Shown in pieces: positions 24,243 through 33,991 of a DNA stretch of 64,000 nucleotides (its first letter is position 1; every line of letters starts with the position of its first letter). The stretch is from assembly GCA_902627615.1 (NCBI GenBank), contig CACOJW010000001.1:68907-132906 (forward strand), read 5' to 3'. Source of the DNA: an uncultured marine group III euryarchaeote (GTDB taxonomy: Archaea > Thermoplasmatota > Poseidoniia > MGIII > CG-Epi1). The notes below the pieces were generated by a model, which was given only the letters and a program-made list of their open reading frames with translations, was not told the DNA's origin and did no database searches. The position numbers and the translations under genes are program-made.

Positions 24243-26495
24243 ATGTCGGATTTTGAGGTGATTCGTAATTATTATTCCCAAATGCCTGAAAAGATAGAGC
24301 AGGCTAGAGCCATCTTGAATCGTTCAATGACTTTAACTGAAAAAATTCTTTTTAGCCACTTAGTTAAAATTAAAAAAGAGCCTAAAAGGACTAAATCTTA
24401 TGTTGAATTACAACCTGATAGAGTAGCAATGCAAGATGCTACTGCTCAGATGGCTTTGCTTCAATTCGCACTTACAGGCCGCCCAAAAGTAGCAGTTCCA
24501 TCTACAGTACATTGTGACCATTTAATTCAAGCCAGAGTCGGAAAAGAGGAAGATTTAGAGTATGCAAATGAAGTTAGTTCTGAAGTTTTCTCTTTCTTGA
24601 AATCAGCATCAGCAAAATACGGTCTTGGATTTTGGAAACCCGGAGCTGGAATAATCCATCAAGTAGTTCTTGAAAATTATGCATTTCCTGGTGGTATGAT
24701 GATTGGTACCGATTCCCATACTCCTAATGCAGGAGGATTAGGAATGGTTGCTATAGGTGTTGGAGGTGCAGATGCCATGGAAGTTATGGCCGGCTTACCC
24801 TTTACAATCAAATGGCCAGGAATTATTGGCGTTCATTTAACTGGAGAATTGTCTGGATGGGCCTCTGCAAAAGATGTAATTCTCAAAGTATGCGAAGAAT
24901 TAACTGTTAAAGGAGGTACAGGACACATCGTAGAGTATTTTGGACCGGGAGCCTCAACAATTTCGTCTACAGGTAAAGGAACAATTTGTAACATGGGTGC
25001 AGAAGTCGGAGCTACCACTTCACTTTTCCCATATGATAGTTCAATGGATGACTATTTGAGAGCAACAAATAGAGCTGAAGTAGCAGATATAGCAAAAGAG
25101 TATTCTGAGTATTTAGTTCCAGATGCAGAAGTTGAAGCTAACCCTGGCCAGCATTATGATAGAATAATTGAAATTAATTTATCGGAATTAGTTCCAGCAA
25201 TCGTTGGTCCACACACTCCTGATTTAGCAAGGCCAGTTTCAGATTTAGGAGATGAGGCAAGAGAAAATGGATGGCCAACAGATATTCAAGCAGCCTTGAT
25301 AGGATCTTGCACAAATTCGTCTTATGAAGATATGGAAAGAGCCTCTTCAATTGCCTTACAAGCAAGGAGCGCAGGTCTGAAATCAAAAGTTCAGTTTATG
25401 GTTACTTCAGGTTCAGATACTATTGACAATACTATCAGAAGAGATGGTCAAATGCAAATTTTTGATGATATTGGTGGAACTGTATTAGCAAACGCATGTG
25501 GGCCTTGTATTGGTCAATGGAAAAGAGATGACATCGATAGCGGAGATGTAAATTCCATCGTTTCTTCATATAATCGAAATTTTAGCGGTAGAAATGATGG
25601 AAATCATCAAACATTATCTTTCCTTACTAGTCCGGAGATAGTTACAGCCATGGCAATTGCTGGTAGTTTGGATTTCAATCCCATTACAGATAAGTTGACT
25701 GCAGAGGATGGGAGTGAATTTTTACTTGAGCCTCCAGAGGGAGATCAATTACCTGAAAATGGTTTTTTATTTAATTTAGAAGGTTTCATTCCACCTTCAG
25801 AAGATTCAGATTCTGTTGATTTGGATGTATCACCTGAAAGTCGCAGATTGCAACTATTAGAACCATTTGTGGCAACTAGTAAGAAAGATTTAGAAGATTT
25901 ACCAATTTTAGTCAAAGTTAAAGGTAAGTGTACAACAGACCACATTTCTCCAGCAGGAGTATGGTTGCAATTTAGAGGTCATTTAGATAATATTTCAGAT
26001 AATTGTTACATTGGCGCGCATAATTCATTTACAGAAGAACAGGGAACTGCGATTAATCAATTAGACGGAAATAAAGGGAAAATTCCAAAAGTTGCACGTA
26101 GTTATTTTGAAAATAAACAGCCTTGGGCAGTTATTGCTGATGTTAATTATGGAGAGGGCAGCAGTAGAGAACATGCAGCTATGTCTCCAAGATTCTTGGG
26201 ATGTAAAGTTGTAATTGCAAGAAGTATGGCTAGGATTGCTGAAACTAATTTGAAGAAACAGGGAGTTTTACCGCTCATTTTTGCGGATGAATCTTCATGG
26301 GATTTATTGAGAATAGACGATAGATTAACAATCAAAGGAACTGATGAACTAGGACCAAATTCCAAGGTCACTGTGGAAGCAAAACACAGTGATGGAACTA
26401 TGGATACTTTTGTCTGTAATCACAGTATGGATGAATTACAGGTAGAGTGGTTCAAAGCAGGTTCAGCCTTAAATTATCTAAGATCTAAGAATTAA
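24243..26495 (+). CDS. acn: Aconitate hydratase
   Basis: This [4Fe-4S] enzyme isomerises citrate to isocitrate in the TCA cycle. The cluster cysteines are in LIGSCTNSSYEDM and NACGPCIGQW (C-x2-C). Substrate and structural motifs include MIGTDSHTPNAGGLGM, the swivelling-domain KGKCTTDHISPAG and NYGEGSSREHAAMSPRFLG. At 750 residues it is of the mitochondrial-type length rather than the longer IRP1/AcnA form. The upstream small membrane-protein gene ends 20 bases before, and the downstream lipoprotein gene is convergent. Confidence 0.95.
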   Translation: MSDFEVIRNYYSQMPEKIEQARAILNRSMTLTEKILFSHLVKIKKEPKRTKSYVELQPDRVAMQDATAQMALLQFALTGRPKVAVPSTVHCDHLIQARVGKEEDLEYANEVSSEVFSFLKSASAKYGLGFWKPGAGIIHQVVLENYAFPGGMMIGTDSHTPNAGGLGMVAIGVGGADAMEVMAGLPFTIKWPGIIGVHLTGELSGWASAKDVILKVCEELTVKGGTGHIVEYFGPGASTISSTGKGTICNMGAEVGATTSLFPYDSSMDDYLRATNRAEVADIAKEYSEYLVPDAEVEANPGQHYDRIIEINLSELVPAIVGPHTPDLARPVSDLGDEARENGWPTDIQAALIGSCTNSSYEDMERASSIALQARSAGLKSKVQFMVTSGSDTIDNTIRRDGQMQIFDDIGGTVLANACGPCIGQWKRDDIDSGDVNSIVSSYNRNFSGRNDGNHQTLSFLTSPEIVTAMAIAGSLDFNPITDKLTAEDGSEFLLEPPEGDQLPENGFLFNLEGFIPPSEDSDSVDLDVSPESRRLQLLEPFVATSKKDLEDLPILVKVKGKCTTDHISPAGVWLQFRGHLDNISDNCYIGAHNSFTEEQGTAINQLDGNKGKIPKVARSYFENKQPWAVIADVNYGEGSSREHAAMSPRFLGCKVVIARSMARIAETNLKKQGVLPLIFADESSWDLLRIDDRLTIKGTDELGPNSKVTVEAKHSDGTMDTFVCNHSMDELQVEWFKAGSALNYLRSKN

Positions 26496-26532
26496 TCTGT
26501 TTAAGGGCGGATGAATACTGGTCTAAGAGAGC

Positions 26533-26949
26533 TTAGAATGTTCCAGTACTGCTATACAAGGGACTGTCTTGGTTCCAATTACTGAGAGTAATACGTACAG
26601 GTTCTTGAGGCAGAGTTATGTTTACTCTAATATAAGAGTCCTCAGTTGGGCATTGTTCCCAACCATATTGTCCACTATTAAGATTATAACCATCCAATGT
26701 CCATATTACATTTGAATTTGCGTCTGCTATTGAAATATAGTAATAATCCCAACCAGCTGCACTCTTACAGCTGCTAGTAATTGAATTTCCTGTTTTTTCA
26801 AATGTAGTACCTGGAAAAAGTACAGATGAATTTTTACTTGGTTTATAGGTTGTATCTGTCGTTTCATCAACGGATGTATCATCCGTATTCAGGCAGCCCG
26901 TAAGGGAAGCCATCGCTAGCAAAGCTATTGCAAAAATGACTTGCTTCAT
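26533..26949 (-). CDS. Predicted lipoprotein, function unknown
   Basis: This 138-residue protein begins with a signal peptide (residues 1-18) ending in the lipobox LTGC, with Cys19 the probable lipid-modified residue. A Thr/Asp/Ser-rich linker (NTDDTSVDETTDTT) follows. The mature part has two further Cys (SITSSCKSA and WEQCPTED) that could form a disulfide. The body is beta-rich. No family is recognised. It follows purM by 27 bases on the same strand. Confidence 0.65.
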   Translation of the reverse strand: MKQVIFAIALLAMASLTGCLNTDDTSVDETTDTTYKPSKNSSVLFPGTTFEKTGNSITSSCKSAAGWDYYYISIADANSNVIWTLDGYNLNSGQYGWEQCPTEDSYIRVNITLPQEPVRITLSNWNQDSPLYSSTGTF

Positions 26950-26976
26950 GAATCTGAATAAATTTGCTATTTATTC

Positions 26977-27942
26977 TTACTGCATTGCACTGTGTGAAAT
27001 GCCTTGTCCGTTTCTGACAGATCCAATAATTTGTGCATGTTCACCAAGAATTGATACAGATTTCTCCGCGTCATCCTCGTTTACAATAATTACCATACCC
27101 ATTCCCATATTGAACGTTCGATACATTTCTTTATCCTCAATATTTCCTTTTTCCTGTAGCCAATCAAAAATAGAAGGAACTGGCAAAGGATTATCTATTA
27201 CATACTGAAAATTATTATTTATTCGACTAATATTGTCTAGACCTCCTCCAGTAATGTGAGCTATTCCATGAACCTCTACTTGCTTAATCAAAGCCATTAT
27301 TTCTTTGACATAAATTCTGGTTGGTTCAACAAGTTTCTTTCCAAGCCCTTTGTCACCATCAAATAATTTCCGGATTAAAGTGTAACCATTTGAGTGCGGG
27401 CCACTTGATTTTAGACCAATCAAAGTATCTCCGTCAGATATTCTTGTTCCGTCAATGATTTCATTCTGTTTTACGTATCCTACGGAAGTTCCAGCAATAT
27501 CAAAGCCATGAACTAATTCAGGCAAGATTGCAGTTTCTCCTCCGGAAAGTGTACAATTTGATTGTTTGCAACCTTCAGCCAATCCTTTTCCGATTTTAGC
27601 CATTAATTCTTCGTCAGGTTTGTCAAGTGCAACGTAATCGACAAAACTTAGAGGTTCAGCTCCTACACAGATTAGATCATTAGTGTTCATTGCGACACAG
27701 TCAATTCCAACAGTGTGAATTGAATCCATTTCTTCAGCAAGTAATAATTTGCTTCCTACACCATCAGTACACATTGCCAGTGCCCCATCTCCAAGTTTAA
27801 CTAATCCTGCAAATCCGTTATCTAACTTAATTGCTTCACCGTCGCCTTTTCTGTTAACTCCCTTTATTTGAGCAATTAGGGCTTCAGTAGCTTTTTCACT
27901 TGCATCAATATCAACACCAGCTTCAGAATAAGTACTTACCAT
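26977..27942 (-). CDS. purM: Phosphoribosylformylglycinamidine cyclo-ligase (AIR synthetase)
   Basis: This step of purine synthesis forms aminoimidazole ribonucleotide with ATP. Family features are TYSEAGVDIDA at the N-terminus, GVGSKLLLAEEM, the TVGIDCVAMNTNDLICVGAEP segment, and CTLSGGETAILP. The C-terminal half has GLKSSGPHSNGYTLIR and HITGGGLDNISR. At 321 residues it is near the usual length. It starts 6 bases after the Tad-like ATPase stop, so this housekeeping gene is apparently co-transcribed with the second filament locus. Confidence 0.95.
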   Translation of the reverse strand: MVSTYSEAGVDIDASEKATEALIAQIKGVNRKGDGEAIKLDNGFAGLVKLGDGALAMCTDGVGSKLLLAEEMDSIHTVGIDCVAMNTNDLICVGAEPLSFVDYVALDKPDEELMAKIGKGLAEGCKQSNCTLSGGETAILPELVHGFDIAGTSVGYVKQNEIIDGTRISDGDTLIGLKSSGPHSNGYTLIRKLFDGDKGLGKKLVEPTRIYVKEIMALIKQVEVHGIAHITGGGLDNISRINNNFQYVIDNPLPVPSIFDWLQEKGNIEDKEMYRTFNMGMGMVIIVNEDDAEKSVSILGEHAQIIGSVRNGQGISHSAMQ

Positions 27943-27947
27943 GGGGT

Positions 27948-29180
27948 TTACATCTTGGCGTAATAGTTTTGGATAACAGTACCAACCTGATTAATGTCAG
28001 TTATTCCTCTTTGTACCATGGACTCTAGAATCTTCTGTCGGTTTTGAGCCATTTCATCAAATTGCCTTGGTGAAACTCCTGCAGCCTTTGATATTTTTTC
28101 TCTTAACTTACTTGGGACTCCAGTTTCTTCTAATTTATTTGTTTGTCCATTCCATTTGAATAATGTGTTTAATCGAGGTTTGTCGCCTTCAAGACCTGCC
28201 AATTCAGAAACTTCAGTTATAGTTCTGACTTGTTTTCCACCAACAGCAATACGGCTTTGCATAACAATTAGGTGTAATGCATTCATCATTATTGGTGGTA
28301 CTTCCATAGGAGGATTAATTAATCTTGAAACAGTTTCTTGTGCTGTATTTGCGTGAACAGTACCAAAACATCCATCGTGTCCAGTATTCATAGCAGTAAA
28401 CAGAGTCTTTGCTTCTGGGCCTCTTACTTCACCTACAATTATTCTATCTGGCCTCATACGTAGTGTGTTTTTCAATAGTGAATCCATATCTACAGCAGGT
28501 TCTTCAGGTTTTGTTGAATTGAAGGTTTCAAGTTGAACATGATGTTCGTGAATTAATTGAACTTCAGCTACATCTTCAATAGTGATTAGCCTATCCTTTG
28601 AAGGAATAAATGAACTAATAACGTTCAGAGTTGTAGTTTTTCCTGAACCAGTTCCACCAGCAACTAGAATGTTACAGGGAGCAGCCCCCATACCGTCACC
28701 AAACATCCAAAAGAGAGATGCTAATCGAGGAGGTATAGTTCCAAATTTCATCAAATCTACAACAGTGAGTGGATCACTCATCTGTTTTCTGATAGTCATA
28801 GTAGGGCCATTTGGAGAAACAGGAGGTATTGTTGCATTTACACGACTGCCATCTGGAAGTCTACCGTCTAATAATAGATTGCCTGGCCCAATTTCTCTTC
28901 CAACATATTTTGCTACTTTTTGAATAATTGAAGTTGCTTCTTCACTGCTCATTTTGACATTAGTAACACACATTCCATGTTTTCTATGAGCTACCATTAT
29001 TGGTTTCTCAGGATGGTTGTACATAATTTCTTCTAAATTGTCATCGTCCAACAAAGGTTTGAGTGAACCATACTGAGGAGATTTTGTTGCCTTTGTCACC
29101 TGATAGAGGTGACGCTCAGCACCGGGTCTTTCGACGATGTTGGCGGTAGCATACTGTTCGATAATTCGGCCTTGTTCCAT
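27948..29180 (-). CDS. Type II/IV secretion ATPase, TadA/CpaF-like (second locus)
   Basis: This 410-residue assembly ATPase lacks the long extensions of the first-locus ATPase. It has an N-terminal domain with LLDDDNLEEIMYN, an Arg-rich DGSRVNATIPP segment, Walker A GGTGSGKTTT (about 175-184), ITIEDVAEVQL (Asp box), Walker B with RIIVGEVRGPEAK, and the His box GHDGCFGTVHAN. This pattern is that of the CpaF/TadA branch. I choose the ATG at 29180 because it lies 2 bases after the preceding gene's stop; a longer frame to 29252 would overlap that gene by 70 bases. Confidence 0.9.
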   Translation of the reverse strand: MEQGRIIEQYATANIVERPGAERHLYQVTKATKSPQYGSLKPLLDDDNLEEIMYNHPEKPIMVAHRKHGMCVTNVKMSSEEATSIIQKVAKYVGREIGPGNLLLDGRLPDGSRVNATIPPVSPNGPTMTIRKQMSDPLTVVDLMKFGTIPPRLASLFWMFGDGMGAAPCNILVAGGTGSGKTTTLNVISSFIPSKDRLITIEDVAEVQLIHEHHVQLETFNSTKPEEPAVDMDSLLKNTLRMRPDRIIVGEVRGPEAKTLFTAMNTGHDGCFGTVHANTAQETVSRLINPPMEVPPIMMNALHLIVMQSRIAVGGKQVRTITEVSELAGLEGDKPRLNTLFKWNGQTNKLEETGVPSKLREKISKAAGVSPRQFDEMAQNRQKILESMVQRGITDINQVGTVIQNYYAKM

Positions 29181-29182
29181 GT

Positions 29183-29959
29183 TTATAATTGAATTTGTAA
29201 TGATAGTATAAGAGCAGTTAGTGAATAAAATACGAAGATAGGAGTCCTCCAAATCGCAGTACTAGTCTTTTGCAAAATTACAGCCTCCATCCAAACACTG
29301 CTTGTTCCCATAACTACCATGTAGAAAAATAAAGCACTGTTGAGTCCACTCATATCAAAGCTGAGCGTGCTTGAACCTGCACTAATGTCTCCTCCAAAAA
29401 TGGCTACAATCGCACCCAAGATTACTGGACATGCAATAGAACCGAAATAAAGAATGAAATTTGCATTACTTTGAGTTTTCATCAGCCTTTCTTTTTTGAG
29501 CATATAAATTTCCCAAAATTCATCAGAAATCTTCTCGAGTGTCGTAGCAATACTGCCAGATGATGCTAGCGCAACATTCAAAATACTTACAATTCGTGAA
29601 ATCATAGGGGATTCACTTTTCTTTGCAAATGTTTTCATAGCATTTCCAAAGCCATTGTCTCTCATGTCACTTACAGCGTCTCTAAGCATCAATCCCATTT
29701 TGTCGTTTCTACCATTTGCTATGGCATCTAATGCAGATTCAACACCCATTCCAGCTCTTAATTCTTCAGCTAAATCAGCTAAAACGTCGGGCCATGCGTT
29801 TTCAAGTTCGGTAATACGCTCTTGTTTTCTTTTTTGAGGAATGTAAATCATAGCTCCAATTAAACCTAAAACACCAAAAGCTAACCAAATTAGCAGAGCA
29901 GTTCCTCCTATTCCTTCGACACCTAAACTATCTTCTAATGTGTCTATCATTCTATACAC
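29183..29959 (-). CDS. Tad-like platform protein (T2SSF), TadC position
   Basis: This membrane protein of 258 residues has a helix near residues 17-38, a cytoplasmic T2SSF domain with WPDVLADLAEELRAGMGVES (about 59-78), and three C-terminal helices. A mid-domain LASSGSIATTLEKISDEFWE matches the conserved second half of the TadB/TadC family. The start is either 29959, overlapping the upstream gene by 8 bases, or the Met three codons later. It sits between the shorter platform gene and the ATPase in a three-gene operon. Confidence 0.83.
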   Translation of the reverse strand: MYRMIDTLEDSLGVEGIGGTALLIWLAFGVLGLIGAMIYIPQKRKQERITELENAWPDVLADLAEELRAGMGVESALDAIANGRNDKMGLMLRDAVSDMRDNGFGNAMKTFAKKSESPMISRIVSILNVALASSGSIATTLEKISDEFWEIYMLKKERLMKTQSNANFILYFGSIACPVILGAIVAIFGGDISAGSSTLSFDMSGLNSALFFYMVVMGTSSVWMEAVILQKTSTAIWRTPIFVFYSLTALILSLQIQL

Positions 29960-30518
29960 CTGGCTCCTTTGATTTTGTGCTTGTGATTAATCCTGCTAAC
30001 AGGATTCCAGTAATAACGAATGCAACAGGGGCACACCAAGCAGGCATAGTCATGCCACCTCCGAATGCTGCAGCAGCTTCATTATCCATGATTCCACTAA
30101 TTACAGCACCTATTACAACAATAATTGGCAATAGCATTGAAACAATCATGAATTGTTCAGAAGCTCCAGATAAGCTTTCAATGAATCCATCTAATTCAAC
30201 TCTTCTGTCTCTGGCTTCTTTCTCAGCGATAGATCTTAATCTGTCAATTACATTTGTATCCTCTTCAACAGACATAACTAGCGTTGTGAGAACTCTTCTT
30301 AAACCGGGCGAGTCAGTTTTTCTTGATTGAGTACGGATAGCATCAGCAAAAGCTCTTCCACTATCTGTATCTCTGAAAATTTGCTTGAAAATACTGCTCA
30401 AATCACCATATTCTTCGTCGGCGACATGCTTCATTGCTTCAGCAACACCTACGCCGGATTCAAGCAATACTTCTATAGCACGAATAGCGTATAACAGTTC
30501 TTGATCAACAGATGCCAA
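29952..30518 (-). CDS. Short Tad-like platform protein (T2SSF), TadB position
   Basis: This 188-residue protein holds a T2SSF domain (about residues 5-120, with AIEVLLESGVGVAEAMKHV) followed by two hydrophobic helices (FMIVSMLLPIIVVIGAVI and WCAPVAFVITGILLAGLI). It lacks the N-terminal membrane helices usual for TadB, so it is a minimal version. It is the promoter-proximal gene of the second filament locus; upstream lies a 40-base gap to the membrane-protein gene on the same strand. No pilin or prepilin peptidase gene accompanies the locus. Confidence 0.8.
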   Translation of the reverse strand: MASVDQELLYAIRAIEVLLESGVGVAEAMKHVADEEYGDLSSIFKQIFRDTDSGRAFADAIRTQSRKTDSPGLRRVLTTLVMSVEEDTNVIDRLRSIAEKEARDRRVELDGFIESLSGASEQFMIVSMLLPIIVVIGAVISGIMDNEAAAAFGGGMTMPAWCAPVAFVITGILLAGLITSTKSKEPGV

Positions 30519-30558
30519 GTATCATGTTAATACGAGGCCAATATAAACTTTTAACCTT

Positions 30559-31257
30559 TTAAATTCTTATTCCTTTTAATTCTTTTCTGTAAGTTAAAGC
30601 ATTGGTGTAGAATGAAAACACCATTGCCCACTCGCAGAAAGCAGTAAGATTAAGGTAAAGAGATCTCTCAGTATCTATGGTTGGAGGATTATCCATGCGG
30701 TGGAAAAAATCATCTTCTTTTTGCATTAAATCAAGATTGTCCATCACACTAAAGACAATCATCAGAAAATAGAATATCCACCCAGAGTAAACTGCATATT
30801 TTCGAATGTTGTTTTTCTTTCCAGATTTTTCCAGTAGTATATATGCAAAAGTCCCCCATATTAGAAATGAAGTGAATAGAATGAATGCAGTAATTCCGTG
30901 CAACATAGGGTATAAGTTCCAATGAAAATTAACGGTTATAACTCCACAAATGGCACCGATTGTCGCCAATATACGCATTATATCATTTAGATGATCATAC
31001 TCATTTCCAATATTTTTTGCTAAAGGTTCAAAAATTCTATGGAAAACTTGAGCTAAAATTAGAAAGCTAAAAATGCTAATTCCGAGTCCTGTGCCAAATA
31101 TAGTGGATTCAGGTTCATTAAATGGCATTTCAGAGATTATAGGAATAAATGCTGCAACTCTTCCACTAGCAGTTGATACAATATATGTAAGAATAAGCGT
31201 ACTCAATCCCAATCCGACAGTAAACTCTAGTAATGATTTGGCACTATTTTTCATCAT
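30559..31257 (-). CDS. Polytopic membrane protein, function unknown
   Basis: This 232-residue protein has about six hydrophobic helices and a polar segment containing FFHRMDNPPTIDTE between helices five and six. A basic C-terminus (TYRKELKGIRI) ends the chain. I do not recognise a family. It overlaps the end of ppdK by 14 bases, so it is read in the same transcript. The second Met codon is two residues in and could also be the start. Confidence 0.65.
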   Translation of the reverse strand: MMKNSAKSLLEFTVGLGLSTLILTYIVSTASGRVAAFIPIISEMPFNEPESTIFGTGLGISIFSFLILAQVFHRIFEPLAKNIGNEYDHLNDIMRILATIGAICGVITVNFHWNLYPMLHGITAFILFTSFLIWGTFAYILLEKSGKKNNIRKYAVYSGWIFYFLMIVFSVMDNLDLMQKEDDFFHRMDNPPTIDTERSLYLNLTAFCEWAMVFSFYTNALTYRKELKGIRI

Positions 31258-33946
31258 TTAGAACTGCTTGGGCAGCAGATAATCTAGCGATAGGTACTCT
31301 AAATGGAGAGCATGAAACATAATCCATGCCTACATTATGGCAAAAGTGAACAGACTTAGGCTCTCCTCCGTGTTCGCCACATATTCCTACTTTTAGATTA
31401 GGTTTCGTATTTCTCCCTTTTTCTATGCCCATTTTGACCAATTCACACACACCCTCATCTAGGCTTGCAAAAGGATCTTCAGGTAGCAATTCCAATTCCA
31501 AGTATGCTGGCATGAAGCCACCGGTATCATCACGACTGAATCCAAATGTCATTTGTGTCAAATCATTTGTACCAAATGAGAAAAATTCAGCAGTTTCTGC
31601 AATTCTATTTGCAACAAGACTTGCTCTTGGAATTTCCATCATTGTTCCAACCATGTAATTATCTAAACCTTCAATTTTAGCAGCAACTTCTCTTACAATT
31701 TTTTCTTGATGATTGTATTCGGTTTCCATTCCAGTTAATGGAATCATTATTTCTGGGAAAGTCTTTACATTTTCAGCAGTGAGTTCGGCAGCAGCTTCCA
31801 ATATTGCTCTAGCTTGCATTTCAGTTATTTCAGGGTGTGTTATTCCTAATCTAACACCTCTATGCCCCATCATAGGATTGGACTCTTTTAGTGCCTCGGA
31901 TCTTCTTTCTAATTCTTCAGTATTTATTCCTAAAGCATTAGCGAGCTTCTTCTGTCTTTTAGCATCATGTGGAATAAATTCATGAAGTGGTGGATCCATT
32001 AGTCTAATTGTTACAGGCAATCCTTTCATTGCTCTTAATGTTTCTTTAATATCATTTTTCATGAAAGGAAATAAAGAGTCTAAAGCAACCCTTCTTTCTT
32101 CTTGGCTATTTGCCATAATCATTTCTTGAAGATGGAAAAGTGGTTCTTCAGATCCTTCACCATAGAACATATGTTCTATTCTGAATAATCCGATACCTTC
32201 AGCGCCAAAGTCTAAAGCTCTTTTTGCGTCAGATGGAGTTTCAGCATTTGTTCTAACCTTTAATTTTCTTACTTCGTCGCATAATCCTAAGAAATGTGTT
32301 AGATAATCACTACTGATATCAGTTTCAATTAATGGTAATTCTCCCTCATATACTTTTCCAGCAGTTCCATTAAGAGTAATTGGGTCTCCTTCTTTTATTG
32401 TTCTATCTCCAACAGTAAACTCTTTCTTGATGGAATCTACTTTCATTTCACCAGCACCAACAACACAGCACATCCCCCATCCTCTTGCTACTAAGGCTGC
32501 ATGTGAAGTCATTCCACCTCTTGATGTTAAAATTGCAACAGAGGCTCTCATACCTTCGACATCTTCTGGATTTGTTTCTTCTCTAACAAGTACAACAGTT
32601 TCACCTTTTGCAGCCCAATCAACAGCATCTTGTGCAGTAAAAACAGCTTTTCCAGTTGCGCCTCCGGGTCCGGCGGGCAGTCCTTTTGCTAGTAAGGCAG
32701 TACTTTTCTCCACGTCAGGATCAACAATAGGGTGTAATAATTCATCTAATTGGGATGGCGTAACCCTACCAATAGCAGTTTTTCCATCTATACGGTTTTC
32801 TTTAACCATTTCAGAGGCCATGCGAATTGCAGCAGGACCATTTCGCTTCCCAATTCTACATTGTAGCATCCAAAGTTTGCCCGATTGAATAGTAAATTCA
32901 ATATCCATCATATCACTGTAGTGATCCTCTAGGTTCAATCGAATTGTATCGAGTTCTTTGTAGAGATGAGGTGCAGATTGCTCTAAACTAGGTAAATCTC
33001 CGCTATGATCAGTTCTGCAAATTTCGTTCAAAGGATTAGGAGTTCTAATTCCTGCAACAACATCTTCACCTTGAGCTTTTTCTAACCATTCACCATAGAA
33101 GTTATTCTCACCAGTTGCAGGATTTCTAGTAAAGGCAACACCGGTTGCACTATCATCACCTAAATTTCCGTAGACCATAGCTTGCACATTAACAGCCGTT
33201 CCCCATTCTTCAGGTATATTTTCAATTTTTCTGTAAGCTTTTGCTCTTTTCCCGTCCCATGAATGGAATACTGCAGAAATAGCGCCCCACAGTTGTTCCC
33301 AAGGATCTTCTGGGAACGGTTTTTTTAGTACTTCCATCACTTTACCCTTGTAAATTTCTACCAAATCTTTTAAGTTTGTAGCAGATAAATCAGTGTCTTC
33401 AGTTACACCTTCTTGTTCCTTCATTTTTTCTAATTCGTGTTCTAATTGATTTCTAATCCCCATGCCTTCTTCAGGTTCTATTCCAGATGCTTTTTCCATT
33501 ACAACATCTGAATACATCTGAATCAATCTTCGTTGTGCATCATAAACAAATCTTGGATCTTCACTCTGTGCAATTAATCCATCTCTTGTAAAATCATTTA
33601 ATCCTACGTTTAGAACAGTTTCCATCATTCCAGGCATTGATGTTCTAGCTCCAGATCTCACAGACAACAGTAAAGGATTTTCTGAATCACCAAATACAGC
33701 CCCTACTCTATCTTCTACATCTTTTAAAGCACTTTTGAGTTGTCCATCTAACTCCTTTGGATATGTTTTTCCATTTTCATTGAAAAAAGTACATACTTCG
33801 GTAGTTATTGTACAACCAGGTGGAACAGGTATGTCTAGAAGTGACATTTCAGCTAAATTAGCACCTTTACCTCCCAATAAATTTTTCATGTCAGCCTTGC
33901 CATCAGTCATATTTGGACCGAATCGATAAACGTGCATTTCGCTCAT
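31244..33946 (-). CDS. ppdK: Pyruvate, phosphate dikinase
   Basis: This enzyme interconverts pyruvate, ATP and phosphate with PEP, AMP and diphosphate. The N-terminal ATP-grasp part has LGGKGANLAEMS and SVRSGARTSMPGMMETVLN. The phosphohistidine domain is ILTSRGGMTSHAALVARGWG (catalytic His in TSHAA). The C-terminal PEP/pyruvate barrel has EGIGLFRIEHMF, MGHRGVRLGITHPE and GICGEHGGEP. At 900 residues it is full length and is PPDK rather than PEP synthase. It supports gluconeogenesis or reversible glycolysis. The unknown membrane protein is co-transcribed downstream. Confidence 0.97.
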   Translation of the reverse strand: MSEMHVYRFGPNMTDGKADMKNLLGGKGANLAEMSLLDIPVPPGCTITTEVCTFFNENGKTYPKELDGQLKSALKDVEDRVGAVFGDSENPLLLSVRSGARTSMPGMMETVLNVGLNDFTRDGLIAQSEDPRFVYDAQRRLIQMYSDVVMEKASGIEPEEGMGIRNQLEHELEKMKEQEGVTEDTDLSATNLKDLVEIYKGKVMEVLKKPFPEDPWEQLWGAISAVFHSWDGKRAKAYRKIENIPEEWGTAVNVQAMVYGNLGDDSATGVAFTRNPATGENNFYGEWLEKAQGEDVVAGIRTPNPLNEICRTDHSGDLPSLEQSAPHLYKELDTIRLNLEDHYSDMMDIEFTIQSGKLWMLQCRIGKRNGPAAIRMASEMVKENRIDGKTAIGRVTPSQLDELLHPIVDPDVEKSTALLAKGLPAGPGGATGKAVFTAQDAVDWAAKGETVVLVREETNPEDVEGMRASVAILTSRGGMTSHAALVARGWGMCCVVGAGEMKVDSIKKEFTVGDRTIKEGDPITLNGTAGKVYEGELPLIETDISSDYLTHFLGLCDEVRKLKVRTNAETPSDAKRALDFGAEGIGLFRIEHMFYGEGSEEPLFHLQEMIMANSQEERRVALDSLFPFMKNDIKETLRAMKGLPVTIRLMDPPLHEFIPHDAKRQKKLANALGINTEELERRSEALKESNPMMGHRGVRLGITHPEITEMQARAILEAAAELTAENVKTFPEIMIPLTGMETEYNHQEKIVREVAAKIEGLDNYMVGTMMEIPRASLVANRIAETAEFFSFGTNDLTQMTFGFSRDDTGGFMPAYLELELLPEDPFASLDEGVCELVKMGIEKGRNTKPNLKVGICGEHGGEPKSVHFCHNVGMDYVSCSPFRVPIARLSAAQAVLNDEK

Positions 33947-33991
33947 TCTTACTCAAGGCTCTAACGAAATAGGTATAAATTCTCTTTCTCT

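Noticed and set aside
27948-29252. Tad ATPase starting at 29252
   Set aside because: The longer start overlaps the upstream gene by 70 bases and adds a segment unlike family N-termini; ATG 29180 fits the operon spacing.
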